A model generated the notes under the pieces. It did not search any database. It had not been told where the DNA came from and saw only the letters and a list, made by a program, of their open reading frames with translations. Below are positions 36,701 through 48,271 of a stretch of 64,000 nucleotides of DNA, in pieces. Location of the stretch: positions 124,001 through 188,000 of the forward strand of contig WSUB01000006.1 in assembly GCA_019633425.1 (NCBI GenBank), written 5' to 3'. Made by a program: the position numbers and the translations under genes. The number at the start of each line of letters is the position of its first letter. The stretch's first letter is position 1. The DNA is from Tulasnella sp. 424 (taxonomy: Eukaryota; Basidiomycota; Agaricomycetes; Cantharellales; Tulasnellaceae).

Positions 36701-37218
36701 GGGAGGGTTCGTGTCGAACAACGGCGCGCACATCTCGGGCGAAGAAAGCGTGCGAGTCGGCATCCCTGAGTTTGACACTCTCCAACTGGTGTATCCTAAG
36801 TAGGGCGAGGAAACGTATAGGAGCGCGCGGTGAAAATTACAGGTCACTTCCAAATGCGCTAGACGAGGGCTATAACATGAACAAGCGAGCCTGACTCGGG
36901 ACTCAGGAACGCTTTTCGATCTCCGCGAGTGATCCAATGACGCACGTGAGCGCATTGACTACGAAATCGGACGCCGGGCAGGATCGCGAATTCAACGGCT
37001 GGTCCTTGGTCAAGACTGCTTGAAAGAGAATTTATAGCAAGGTGCCATCCCACTCCATAATATCTCGATCCAGCTTCTCGGTAAATATTAGGGTTACAGA
37101 AGGTGGTTATCGCCTGCGAGGTACTAGATCAATCAGAAAAACGAGGAAGACGAGGGTCGGAAAAGCAGGAGCACAGTGGGGACCAACAAGAAGTAATAAC
37201 CGGAATAGGCGGCAACCA
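36701..37218. other. Array spacer between K8 stop and G8
   Basis: No gene is seen. The usual 3' spacer blocks are present ('cgatctccgcgagtgatccaatgacgcacgtgagcgcattgac', about 36918-36960). 37170-37200 matches the spacers after K5 and K10. Confidence 0.5.
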
Positions 37219-40200
37219 TTACAAATCACGTTCATGATGAGACGGGCGGCTTGCTTCATGATGAGGCAAGGGATCAACCCTTCGCAGCAAGAAGAAAATA
37301 TTTGCAGACAGGGAGAGGATTAGTGCTGCAGCGCCAATAAGCATGCAGAGAGTTTGAATTGAGATTTTCAGCGAGGCCCGATTTGAAGTAAAGGGGTGGA
37401 CTGTCTGGTCGTCTTCCTCGAGCTGAGCTTCACTGTGGGCGGCATCCCTTTTGATCGCCGATGCGTCCTGGCCGGCCCTAGAGCTCCCCTCGTCGGCCAC
37501 GTCGCCTTTGGAATGGGTTTCTGTCGGTACGTTTCGCTTATCTCCTTGAGCACTCTCTACTTCTGCATAACTCCCAGACTCGGGCGGATCCGTCGATCTC
37601 TCGGCGAGCTTCGTCCCCTCCTCTAAACCGCCAGAGGCCACATACTCATTCCCATGAGACGACGTTTCTCGTTGAGACGAGATGTCGGAGAGGCCCTGTT
37701 GTGCTTTTGTATCGCCAGCTATGACGTCCTCGTTCACGCCAGCCTCATTTTCTGTCTGAGGGGAGAGATTGGAGATGTTTGAGAGAAGGGCGCATACGGG
37801 ACGGTTGTGCGGGGCAAAGTCCCAACACCGAGGAAGTGTTAAAGAGAGGCACCGCAAGGTGAGAGCAGATTCCGAATCCACGGTTTCCGCGTCGCTGGGA
37901 AGCAAGAGAGCAATGTCGCCGGGAAGTTCCTTCCTGTCCATAGCCAGGTAGAATTGTAGGTCGCCAGTGAGCTCAGCATAAGGGATGCGACCTGTCAATA
38001 CCTATAAAGTGAACACGCCCCTCAGCACAAATCCGAGCATTGAACGCAAGCATAGTATACCTGGAAAACGGTGCAACCCCACGCCCATACATCACTCTCA
38101 AGATTTTGCGTGTAGTCACACTCCATAAGAAGCTCGGGGCTCATGTATCGTGGAGTGCCTTTGAGGCTCGTGGTCGTAATCAAGCCCGGCAAATCACCTG
38201 AACCACTGACGAAAGAAGCCAGCCCAAAGTCGCACAAGACGGCGTTCATATGCAAATCTATCAGTACGTTAGCCTGAGAAAATCTCAGCTCAATGGGTCG
38301 GTCTACGGATAAAATAGGACTCGCCGGTTTGAGGTCTGCATGGCATATAGCTGGATCAAAATTGTGAAGGCATGCGAGCCCGGCAGTGATGCCCTTCACC
38401 TGCAAAGCAAAACAAGCTCAGATACCGATTGCTTACGACTTGGAATAAAGGCCCACGAATGCGATTCTTCGCTCAATATCAGGCTTATAGCGCTCGATAT
38501 AGTCCAGCACGTTTCCATTGGTCATGAGGGTTGAGATCAGTAGTGGAGATTCGTATTTTTCGTCCAAGTAGTAGCCAATGAGCTCCACAACGTTGGGATG
38601 TTTGATTTTGGCCCATATTTTCAGTTCCCTTGCCAGACGCTAGAGAAATGTAGTTAGTGTGACGTGGGCAGTGTTATCTGAACGACCATTACTGACCTTC
38701 GCCAGTCGAACGCGCTCTCCACGGGTCCCCACCGCCTTCAGCCTCTTGACCGCGACATCTCGTGGGGACGACGAAGCTTCGTCCAGAGTGCCTAAAACGA
38801 CCTCTCCGTAACTCCCTTCACCGAGTTCGGAATGCTCAATGATACGCAGACGCTCTGGAGGGATCAAGAGGTGGGCCAGCTCTTCGAGTGTTGCCTTGCA
38901 TGGGATCAGAAGTCAATTACCGTGTTTGTTATCCCGGTACCAGATAACCTGAAACGTACCACTACAGAACCCCCAGCATCATCCTCGAAAGAAAACATGA
39001 ACACTTGGCAGCGGAGGAGAGAGATTGGAGGCCGCTTCTTTGGCTCATACTCCCAACAAAGAGGTAGGTAGGAGTGTAATAACCTCAATGTTGAAGCGTA
39101 CTCCGGTTTAGGAGCATCGGGAATAAGACTGAGGAGCATGTCGGGCTGTCCAGGAGCTTTGCGTTGAATAAGGGAGTTAAAGACCTGAAGGTCTCCTTCA
39201 CTGTCGTCAAATGGCCGTTTGTCGGTGAGAATCTAATCAGAGAGGGATGAACGTCAGGGTGAGCAACCAGCTTGATCCGACACGTTATTCCGGAGTGCAC
39301 TTGCTTCAAAAGCAACGCATCCCCAAGCCCAGACATCACCTGCGATTATCGAAGACTCCCCCAACAGCATTTCCGGGTTTGAATATCTGTATCCCCTCAG
39401 GTCGGCGTCGTGATACAGTTTTTCAAGTTCAAAATCAGTCAGAACCGCATTGAGATTCTCGTCAATCAGTATTCCGCGCTGGGAGTACCTTTAGTCAAGG
39501 TGTCATGTAGATAGACATTCACAGAAAGGCGATCACCAGGTTACAATTGCCGTGGCAAACTGGTGGGCTTTGACTATGCAGGTAGTCTAACCCGGTTGCC
39601 ACATCCCGGACCTTCCGATTCGAACTTAAAATTTCACTTTGGCAATATCGAAGGGACTCACTCACAAATCCGAGTCGCTGAGCTACTCCCACTGGAGCTT
39701 GGTTGAGAAATTCACGGATATTGGGATTGATCAAATAAGGCGAGATTAGTTGATCGATCTCGTTCTCATTCGTTAGAGTGTAGCCTAGAAGTCCAAGCAC
39801 ATTCGGATGATTCAGGTCCTTCCAGACCTGGATAAGTTTGGCGATGGCCTGGGGGAGAGGCTTGAATCAGAGCAAATAGATGAAAACCGTCCCTTCCGCA
39901 ACGCTGACCAGGGTGCTCGGAGATTCGGAAAACCAACTGAATTTCGAATTCGTGTCGCGGTCACGTTCCTCGGTGATTAAGAAGCTTCGTCTTGTATTGC
40001 CAAGAATATTTCGAACCATGGATTACTGGTGAAAGCTTCTCCCACAACTGTTAGCCGTTCACGAGCGACGACGAGATGAGCGGTATCGTCCAATATCGCT
40101 TTCTATGAAGGCAACGAAGGTCTGATTCTGTTGCACTAGACGAGCAAACGGTACACCCACCAGCTCGCTCGGTTTGCCGGGGTTTGTCTCGTCTGACAAG

Positions 40201-40293
40201 GCAACTGGTTCAAGAGCGACCGCCGTACTTGCAGGAGGCCTCGCGCGAGTCTGTTGAGGGTGGTGTTGCGAATGATACTCTTGCGGTAGCCAT
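37219..40293 (-). pseudogene. K8: tandem kinase gene with N-terminal frameshift
   Basis: The start MATARVSFATPPSTDS at 40293 is followed by a 2-base deletion relative to K5 (GAGGCCTCCTGC versus GAGTCCTCTCCTGC, about 40235), so the frame ends in SCKYGGRS and a stop. Everything downstream is well kept: domain 1 with its usual degenerations; domain 2 with GEGSYGEVVLG (about 38820), VAVK, HADLKP (38335), DFG (about 38230), GTPRYMSPE and DVWAWGC; a full-length linker; and a membrane segment (LCMLIGAAALILSLSANIFFLL, about 37285-37350) ending …HHERDL at 37219. A downstream start could still give a protein lacking part of the pseudokinase N-lobe, so this may be a very recent loss. Confidence 0.68.
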
Positions 40294-40970
40294 TGTAGAG
40301 GTGATGGTGGCGGTTGAGAGAAGTAAAGAGGTATGAGCTATATATTGGAGGACACCCCGAAGACAAATCACGACAGTTGATATTCTGATACTCAGCTTGA
40401 ACTGAGGTGAACGCGCGCGCAAAGCCACAAGATTGCCTAAATCACTCACCTTCCCACCGCGAACCCTCATTTAACATAACGACACTCGCTGATAATCTGG
40501 CAAGGCCCCCTACCCCACTTGCCAGTTGCTCCCTGGCGTTTCGGACCATACAACCTCGCAATTTAACCCCAGAATTACCTGCCCAATCTAACACAGCAAT
40601 TTTTTTTTGCATCTGGAGGGCGGGATGTGAGGTATGGGAGTGTCGCGCGAAGTGACGGCCTCAATGAGATAGCAATGCACCTAAGGTCTGTAATTCCAAG
40701 GGTTTGAACTATGATGTAGGTGTCGAGTGTTGCGATTTGTCTGCGGGAAGTCCCCCATTTTCTGCCCTTCCTCCACCATATGTGAGCGTCGAGGCGGCGA
40801 TCAAAGTGGCTTTAATTAAGTGATCGGTTTCGCCAGCATAATCAGCTTGCCTGACGGAGCTGGCGAAACTCGAGGCTGACTGAGTGTAGGTGACCAAGGA
40901 GGGCGAGGATCGACGATCCGCATATAGAATCCGTGACGTCGTTTTTGCCTGCGAATTGGCTGATGACGCG
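40294..40970 (-). promoter_or_regulatory. Partial upstream region of K8
   Basis: The first 60 bases match the gene-proximal module. The rest is unlike other copies except 40755-40830 ('tttctgcccttcc…gtgagcgtcgaggcggcgatcaaagtggcttt'), which matches the block normally found next to the start. The usual TATA-like box and CT tract are missing. No gene is seen. Confidence 0.4.
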
Positions 40971-40974
40971 GTTG

Positions 40975-41350
40975 CACGTAGTTGATTTCATGTTCCAGCT
41001 GTTTGCAAAACTCGAGAGACTTTCTTGCGCACTCACACAGGATTCCCGCGCCATCCGCTCAGGCACGAAGGCGCTGTGCTCCACACTTCCCCGCCCAAGA
41101 TGGCCCCCCGTCAACATCGAAATCTCTCCCCCCGCTGCAGCTTGCACCCCTCCATCCATGACCAACTCTCTAGTCGAGCAGATCAAGGTGGGCGAGGTGG
41201 GGAGAGGAGTAGCGGACATTACTTCGTGCCTGAGCGGATGGCGTGGGAGTCCTGTGTGAGTGCGAAAGCAAAGTCTCTCGAGTTTTGCAAACAGCTGTCA
41301 GACTGTCGGTCGCTCGATCTGCGCTCCCCGTTGTATGAACATGAAATCAA
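40975..41350. repeat. Inverted repeat, arms about 100 bases
   Basis: 40985-41072 and 41217-41350 are inverted copies: 'tttgcaaaactcgagagact' in the left arm pairs with its complement at about 41275-41297, and 'gccatccgctcaggcacgaa' pairs with about 41222-41243. The right arm has an extra 30-40 bases. Between them lies about 145 bases of unique GC-rich sequence. The two divergent ORFs here are mirror readings of the same arms. I see no target duplication that would prove a transposon. Confidence 0.7.
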
Positions 41351-41626
41351 CGACGCCGCGAAGGATCGATATCAGGGTCGCAAACCCAACAGCTGGGTTC
41401 GTTGGTTGGTTAACATTGCCTGAAGGAGAACGCAAGCAGTTATTCCACTCTACACATATCTCACCGCAGCGCTCCGATCAATATTCAGACGACAGAAGAC
41501 GGGTAAAACCTTTGAGGTAGGGTACATCAACCAGAAGGGGAAAACAAAGAGGAAGCAGAAGGTAAGAAAAGAGGGAGTATACGGGGGGACCTCATGAGCG
41601 AAACAAGTGGACAAAGGGGCAACCCG
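41351..41626. other. Spacer belonging to an orphan kinase tail
   Basis: This resembles the 3' spacer after K4 (18.5-18.8 kb), including 'gaaggatcgatatc…cgcaaacccaacagctggg' and 'aaacaaagaggaagc'. No gene is seen. Confidence 0.45.
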
Positions 41627-41758
41627 CTACAAATATTGTTCCTGATAAGTTGGGCGGTTTACGTCTTGATCCCGCAGAGGCAGGGGGATCACCCTTCGCA
41701 ATAGTAGAACGATATTGGCAGATAAAGAAAGGATCAATACTGTAGCGCTGAAGATCAG
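41627..41758 (-). pseudogene. Orphan C-terminal end of a kinase copy
   Basis: About 130 bases encode only the membrane segment and tail of a kinase copy (…ATVLILSLSANIVLLLRR… ending …PTYQEQYL and a stop at 41627). At about 41758 it joins spacer sequence that normally lies after a kinase gene, so the rest of this copy, and the G-alpha copy expected between K8 and K9, has been deleted. Confidence 0.75.
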
Positions 41759-42138
41759 AAGTCACTTCCAAATGCGCTAGAAGAGGGCTAGATGAACCAG
41801 TGAGCCTGACTTGGGGAGAGACTCCGCGGAGGTCGGACCCAGGAACGCTTTTCGATCTCTGCGACTGGCACGTGAGCGCATTGGTGTCCTTTACAAGCAT
41901 GACATCGGGGACGCCGCATGATACGCTGTGCAGGGTCACGAATTCAATAGTCCGGACTACTGTTAGATCAACAATGTTTGAAGAAGAACGCAATCAGATA
42001 TTCCACTTTAGAAATTTTATCGATCTCGTTCTAACCTCCTCGGAGTAAACATTCGCAGACTAAAGAAGACGATGATGCAAAGGAGAAGCATAGCGGGAGC
42101 AGGTAGTAGTAGACGGAGCAAGTATACAAAGGAGCAAC
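41759..42138. other. Array spacer after K9
   Basis: Typical kinase 3' spacer ('cacttccaaatgcgctagaagagggctag', 'cgcttttcgatctctgcgac', 'cacgtgagcgc'), closely matching the spacer after K7. No gene is seen. Confidence 0.45.
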
Positions 42139-45100
42139 CTATAAATCACGTTCCTGGTAACTTGCTCGGGTTGCTTCTGGGTCCCGCAGAGGCAAAGGAT
42201 CAACCTTTCTCAGGACGAAGAACATGTTGGCAGATAAAGAAAGGATGCAAACGGCGACTAGAATAAGAGTCTGAGCTGAGATCTTGGGTAAAGAGCGATC
42301 TGAAGTGTTCGAGGGGGTTTTCGAATCGCCCTCTTCAAATTGTGCTTCACTATCGACGTCCCCCTTTATTGCTGATCCGGCCTGGCCGACCATCGGATTC
42401 GCCTCATTGACTACTTCGCCTTCGGGATGAGCTACTGCCGGTATATCTTGCTGATCCTCTTGAGCACTCTTGACTCCTGCACAGTTACCGGATGGATCCT
42501 CCGGAGTCTCGGTGAGCGTCGGTCCTTCCTCTGATCCACCAGATGCGAGGTCTTCATCCCCATTGAATGATGCCTCCTGTCGAGAAGCGGGATACCCGAG
42601 GACCTGCTGTGCCTGCGTATCGCCAGATGCGACGTCCTTGCTCTCGCCGGTCTCGGCTCCTGGCTGAGCCGAGGAGTCGGAGAGTTGCGAAAGAAGCGCG
42701 TTTACTGCTGATCTGGCCTGACTGGCCATTGGATTTGTCTCATTGGCGACTTCGTCTTCGGAATGAGCTACTGCCCGTATATCTTGCTTATCCTGTTGAG
42801 CGCTCTTGAGCTCCGCGCAGCTCCCGGACGGATCTGGAGTCTTGGCGAGCTTCGTTCCTTCCTCTAATCCACCAGATGCGAAGCCTTCGTCCCCATTGAA
42901 TGAGGTCTCCTGTCGAGAAGAGGGATCGGAGAGGACCTTCTGTGCTTGCGTATCGCCGGATGCGACGTCCTTGCTCCTACTGGCCTCGACTCCTGGCTGA
43001 GGAGAGGTGTCGGAGAGTTGCAAAAGAAGCGTGCATATCGAGGGCCGGTTGTGAGGGTCAAAGTCCCAGCACTGAGGAAGTATGGAAGCGAGGAGCCGCA
43101 AGGTGAGGGCAGATTCCGATTTCACAACTTCCGCATCGTTAGGGAGCAAGAGGGCAACATCGCCGGGAATTTCTCCCTCGTTGATAGCCAGGTAGAATTG
43201 GACGTCGCCAGTGACCCCGGCATAGGGGATCCGGCCTGTTAATACCTAGAAAGTGAACACGCCCCTTAGCACAAACCCGAAGATTGAACGCAAGGATAAC
43301 ATACCTGGAAAACGGTGCAACCCCACGCCCATACGTCGCTCTCAAGATTATGCTTGCAATCACTATCCATAAGAAGCTCGGGGCTCATGTATCGTGGAGT
43401 GCCTTTGACGCTCGTTGTCGTCGCCAAACCCGCCTGACCGGCTGAACCACTGACGAACGAAGCCAATCCGAAGTCGCACAAGACCGCGTTCATTTGCAAA
43501 TCTATCAGTACATTGGCCTACGGAAATGTCAGCTCTGTGGGTCGCTGGAAGGACAAAGCACCACTCACCGGTTTCAGGTCCGCATGGCATATAGCGGGAT
43601 CGAAATTATGAAGGCATACGAGCCCGGCGGTGATGCCCTTCATCTGCAAATCGAAACAAGTTCAGAGACCGATCGCTTACGATTCGGAATTTAGGCTCAC
43701 AAATCCGATTCTTTGCTCAATATTAGGCTTGTAGTGCTCGATGTAATTCAGCACGTTCCCATTGGTCATGAGGGCCGAGATCAGTAGTGGAGCTTCATAT
43801 TTTTCGTCCAGGAAGTAGCCAATGAGCTCCACAACGTTCGAATGCTTGATTTTAGCCCATATGTTCAGTTCCCTTGCCAGACGCTATAGAAACGTCGTTA
43901 GTCAAACGTAGACAGTGTGTTGTCAATCACTTGTACCGACCTTCGCCAGTCGAACACGTTCTCCGCGGGTCCCCACCGCCTTCAGCCTCTTGACCGCGAC
44001 ATCTCGTGGGGTCGACGATGCTTCGTCCAGGGTGCCCAAAACGACCTCTCCGTAGTTCCCTTCACCGAGTGCGGAACGCTCAACGATACGCAGGCGCTCT
44101 GGAGGGATCAAGAGGTGGGCCAGCTCTTCGAGTGTTGCCTTGCATTAGATCCGAAATTAATTATCGTGGTTGTTATTCCGACCCGAAACACGTACCACTA
44201 CAGAATCCCCAATATCATCCTCAAAAGAAAACATGAACACTTGGCGGCGAATGAGAGAGATTGGAGGTCGCTTATTTGGCTCATACTCCCAGCAGAGAGG
44301 TAGGTAGGAGTGTAATAACCTCAATGAGGATGCATACTCCGGTTTAGGAGCATCGGGAACAAGACTAAGGAGCATGTCTGGCTGTCCAGGAGCTTTGCGT
44401 TGAATGATGGACTTGAGAACGTTAAACTCCCCTTTATCCTCGTTAAATGGTGGTTTGTTCGTGAGAATCTGATAGGGATGAACGTCGGGGTAAGCGGCTA
44501 GCATGATTCAATACGTTATTCCGGAATGCACTTGCTTCGAAAGCAGCGCATCCCCAATGCCAGACATCACTTGCAACTCTTTCCGGCTCGTGCACAACGC
44601 CTTCCGGGCTTCGATACCTGTCTCCATCACGACGGCGACGATCCATGTGCTGCGGCCTACAATCAAGCAGAACTGCGTTGAGATTCTCGCCAATCAGTAT
44701 GCCGCGCTGGAAGTACCGTTAGTCAAGGGTGTCATATATATAGACATTCACAGGGAATTGATCACCGGGTCTAAAGTGCCGTAGCAAACCGGTGGACTTT
44801 GACTATGCAGGTAGTCTAACCCGGCTGCCACATCCCGGACCTTCCGATGCAAAAAAATGAAAAATTCTCTTGGGAAATATGGAAGTGATTCACTCACAAA
44901 TCCGAGTCGCTGAGCCACTCCAACTGGAGTTTGGTTGAGAAAATCCCAGAGATTACCGTTGATCAAGTAAGGTGAGACTAGTTGGTCAATCCGGCTCTCG
45001 TGATTTAGAGTGTAGCCTAGAAGTCCAAGCACATTCGGGTGCTTTAGGTCCTTCCAGACCTTGACGAATTGGGCATTTTGCTGGGGGAGAGGCTGGAGTC

Positions 45101-45477
45101 AGCAAATAGACGAAACCGGCCCTTCCGCAAGGCTGACCAGGATGAAAGGGAAATCCCGAATTCGTTTCAAGGTCACGTTCCTTGACGATTGCGAACCTTC
45201 GTCTAGTGTTGCTAAGCATGTGCTGAACAGTGGATAACTGGCGAGAGCGTCTCCCACAACCGCTAGCCGTTCACGAGCGACGACGAGATGAGCGGTATCG
45301 TCCAATATCGCTTTCTATGAAGGCAACTAAGGTCTGATTCGGTCGCACTAGACGAGCAAACGGTACACCCACCAGCTTGCTCCGTTCTTCAACTGTGATA
45401 TAATTATCACTGATCTCCAGGCTCACTGGGACCGTATCCAGGCGCACTGGGGCCCGCGTAGGCCCGATCCGCCCCAT
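42139..45477 (-). CDS. K9: pseudokinase-kinase tandem protein with duplicated linker
   Basis: Intact-looking copy with a novel N-terminus (MGRIGPTRAPVRLDTVP) fused to the conserved SKLVGVPF region. Domain 1 is highly degenerate: the catalytic loop is YGTLDP and DFG is replaced by DCR followed by an Arg-rich stretch (HMDRRRRDGD, about 44640-44670). Domain 2 has GEGNYGEVVLG (about 44065), VAVK, HADLKP (43580), DFG (about 43475), GTPRYMSPE and DVWAWGC. The C-terminal exon (42139-43149 and upstream) is the longest in the array because the roughly 118-residue acidic linker is present twice in tandem (repeat pairs such as SKDVASGDTQAQ and EEG-x-x-L-x-x-TP-x-DPSG). The membrane segment (LILVAVCILSLSANMFFVL, about 42205-42265) and YQERDL tail follow. 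The kinase is predicted active. Confidence 0.8.
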
Positions 45478-46318
45478 GCTTGAAGTGGGGGACTACCTCG
45501 AGTCTGGTAGTCGTGGTGTTCCAAACAATACTCTTGTGGTGACTATTGTAGAGGTGATGCCGGTGGTTGAGAGAAGAGAAGGTACGAGCTATTCCTGCCC
45601 TTCCTCAGGACGTGAGCCTCAAGGCGGCGATAGAAGTGGCTTTGATCGATCAAGCGCTCACTCGTCCGGCACACCACTGCCCTCATCTCGCACTTTACGG
45701 GTTTACCGGCGTGCTCGAACCGTCCACCCACCAAAAGCCTCGAGTTGCACCTAGAGCCCCGAGAGAAAATGACCTGAAAGTATGTATATATGGTTACAAA
45801 AAAAAAAGGCAAACGAGCAAAAGTACTTCGATAATACTTGAGGAACCAGCGGAGAAACGGACGAGAGGCATGAAGAGGGGGGGGGAGAAATAGACCATGG
45901 GATACGAAAACTGAAGAGATAAGGAGGGCAGGAAACAAGGAGCGGGCAGTAAAAGGTGAAGTCGTGTCGAGGGGGATAGTAGCAAGATATGGGAGTCGAA
46001 ATTGGAACCATGGGCAGATTGAAAGAGAGAGAGAGGGAGAAGAATGCGATAATAAAACCGGCGGGGGTTGGGTAAAAAAAACGTCAAAAAGGCATGTGCG
46101 TCGAGGGATGAGGGGAGCAAAACCAACTAATACGAGTATCGTAGGAAATAATAGCAAGAGAAGGACCAAAGGGAGAACACTTGGGGACGATAGCGTGTAA
46201 GTCACGGGTAAGAACGGTAACCAACTCGAGTAACCCCCACTCACCGAAAAGACGTAAACGTTGTAAATATTAGACAACAAAAACCAACAGGAGACGCGCA
46301 AAAGAAAAAGAAAGAAAA
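45478..46318 (-). promoter_or_regulatory. Upstream module of K9
   Basis: Full-length module: relic of old N-terminal codons with stop (45480-45550), 'agtatgtatatatggttac' box (45779-45797), and CT-rich minus strand to about 46180. The 298-codon minus frame 45543-46439 crosses the whole module and part of the G-alpha 3' end. Its F/S/P/L-rich make-up and lack of conservation in frame argue against a gene. Confidence 0.5.
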
Positions 46319-47760
46319 TCATAGGATTCCTGAATCCCGTAGCGCGTTCTGTAATATTGTCTCTTTTACTGCGGCAAAGACAATTCGAATCTACGTGACG
46401 TAACCGCGCACGGGCCAAGTCAGCAAAACGAAGCAGCAACCTCCACTCAAGGAGAGACAGGACTCACATTGGAGGTGTCTGTGGCCTGCGTTAAACTAAG
46501 AGAGTGTCAAGCGAGAGGCCCTGTCAGTCGCGCCGTTCTCGTCCACAACCCCAAGTACCACTCACTGCGGATACACGCTCAACCTCGCCCTATTCGCCTG
46601 CGTAAACCTCCACAAGATATACTTGGCCGCCTTATTGATATCCGGCCCACCCGTATACTCAGGGAAATACCTCTCCAACGGGACCTTGGGTAACTTGGCT
46701 TTAAACACGTCGATCTTGTTCAAGAACAAGATGATCGACGTCCGCAAGAACCATCTCGAGTTGATCACGGACTCGAAGAGCACGAGGGATTCGGCCATTC
46801 GATTTTTTTCTTTTTCTTCGAGCAGGACTTGGTCGTATTCGGATAAGGCGACGCAGAAGATGATGGATGTGACGGCTTCGAAGCAGTGGATCCATTTTTA
46901 ACGTTCGGAGCGTTGACCGCCGACGTCGAACATGCTGTATGGGTAGTTAACGAGTCAGAAATGAGGTTAGACGGACGAAGCGGGTAAGTCGGGTTCACGC
47001 ACTGTATCGACAGCGTGCCCATGTTAAACCTCGTCTCGCTAATACCCGTCGTCTTTGCCCTCGCTTTCAGCACATCGCTCTCATTCGTTATGTAATCCCT
47101 CAGCGCGATCCGTTGCACCTCCGCGAAGAAATAGCTTGCCGAGTCCATCAAGTAAAATTCCGACGAGTGGTCCATGACGGTCGCGATGATGGGGTCTTTC
47201 CATAGCGCGAGTCGATGGCGTTGGCGATTTTGGGTGAGAGGCGGAACGATGCGTCGGGCTCGACTTCGTAATCGAGTATTTGCGCTGCGTGTGTCTGTTG
47301 CGGGTGGGTGGTGATGATGCAAACGTGTGTGGGGGGTGGGGTGTCGTTGTTGATGGTTGAAAGGGACGTCGGTGGGGAGAGCGGGTCGAATGTCGGTCAG
47401 TCTGGATTGACAGAACAAGGCGCGCAATGCGGGCAACGCTACATGCAGTGACACCTTACCCTATTAATACCTTCAACACGGTCCACACTGATCTTCTTCA
47501 TTAGCACAATAGGCTTTGCTGAATCGACGAGGTTCTTGGATCCAACAAGATGGGCGAGGTCATCGGGCGGGAGTATATCCGTCCCGATGAATGATCTTTA
47601 TTTGTTTGACGATCGTGCTCTCGGCGGACAGGCCGGAATCTCGTTTGGAGCATACTGCTTATGCACTTGTACATATGTTGCATGTACATGAGGTAAGCGT
47701 CTTGAGCGAATCTTAGCAATATCGGGGGAGGTGTTGAACGAGGGCGCGCAAGGCACATCT
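46319..47760 (-). pseudogene. G-alpha copy G9: nonsense and P-loop loss
   Basis: Exons 2-6 are in order. The P-loop reads DSGLSAES in place of GSGESGKS, losing the essential Lys. The switch-I exon has a 2-base insertion (CATAGCGCGAGTC, about 47208). The G3 exon has AAA-to-TAA directly after VGGQRSER (about 46898). The remaining exon is fine ([13 protein letters not shown] … VYPQ, 46562-46895), as is the …RDSGIL end with stop at 46319. Exon 1 is absent; its place is taken by sequence shared with the other pseudocopies (starting MCLARPRSTP in one frame). Confidence 0.8.
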
Positions 47761-48271
47761 CTGCGAAGAAAGCGTGCGAGTCAGCACCCCTGAGTCTGAC
47801 CTCTCCAACTAGTGTATCCTAAACGTCGGGCGAGGATGCACATATATATTTAGGACCAGTGAAGATTACAGGTCACTTCCGAATGCGCTAGAAGCCTAAG
47901 AGGGCTACATGAACTAGATCTAGCTGCAGCTGGACTTGGCGAGAGAGACGGGGTTCGAACGCAGGGACACTTTTCGATCTCCGCGAGTGATCAATGACCG
48001 CATTGACGTCCACTACAAGCGTTCGGAATCGGCGGGACGCCGTCTTGGTTGGTCAATACCGCTTAAAGGAGAAACCAAGCAGCTGTATCACACTCCGCAG
48101 ATATCTCGATCCAGCTTCCAGATAAATATTCAGGTTACAGAAGGCAGCGGGCAACGCCTACGAGGTACTACATCAATCAGAAAAACGACGGGGAAGAGTG
48201 TCAGAGCACCGGGAGCACAGTGGGGACCAACAAAAAGTAATAACCGAAATAGGCGGGAAAAGCGACAACCA
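47761..48271. other. Array spacer between K10 stop and G9
   Basis: No gene is seen. The segment contains 'gcacatatatattta' (about 47837-47852) and the usual blocks. 48110-48265 is almost identical to the spacer after K5. Confidence 0.5.

Noticed and set aside
40842..41259. Two opposite ORFs of 108-125 codons
   Set aside because: They are readings of the two arms of an inverted repeat and share no protein-like features; no splice or start context supports them.
45543..46439. Long minus-strand ORF of 298 codons rich in F, S, P and L (similar ones at 4214-4927, 28803-29267, 34578-35262 and 51373-52042)
   Set aside because: They lie in the CT-rich upstream modules, differ in frame from module to module, contain no domain pattern and overlap each other in two or three frames. 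This is composition, not coding.
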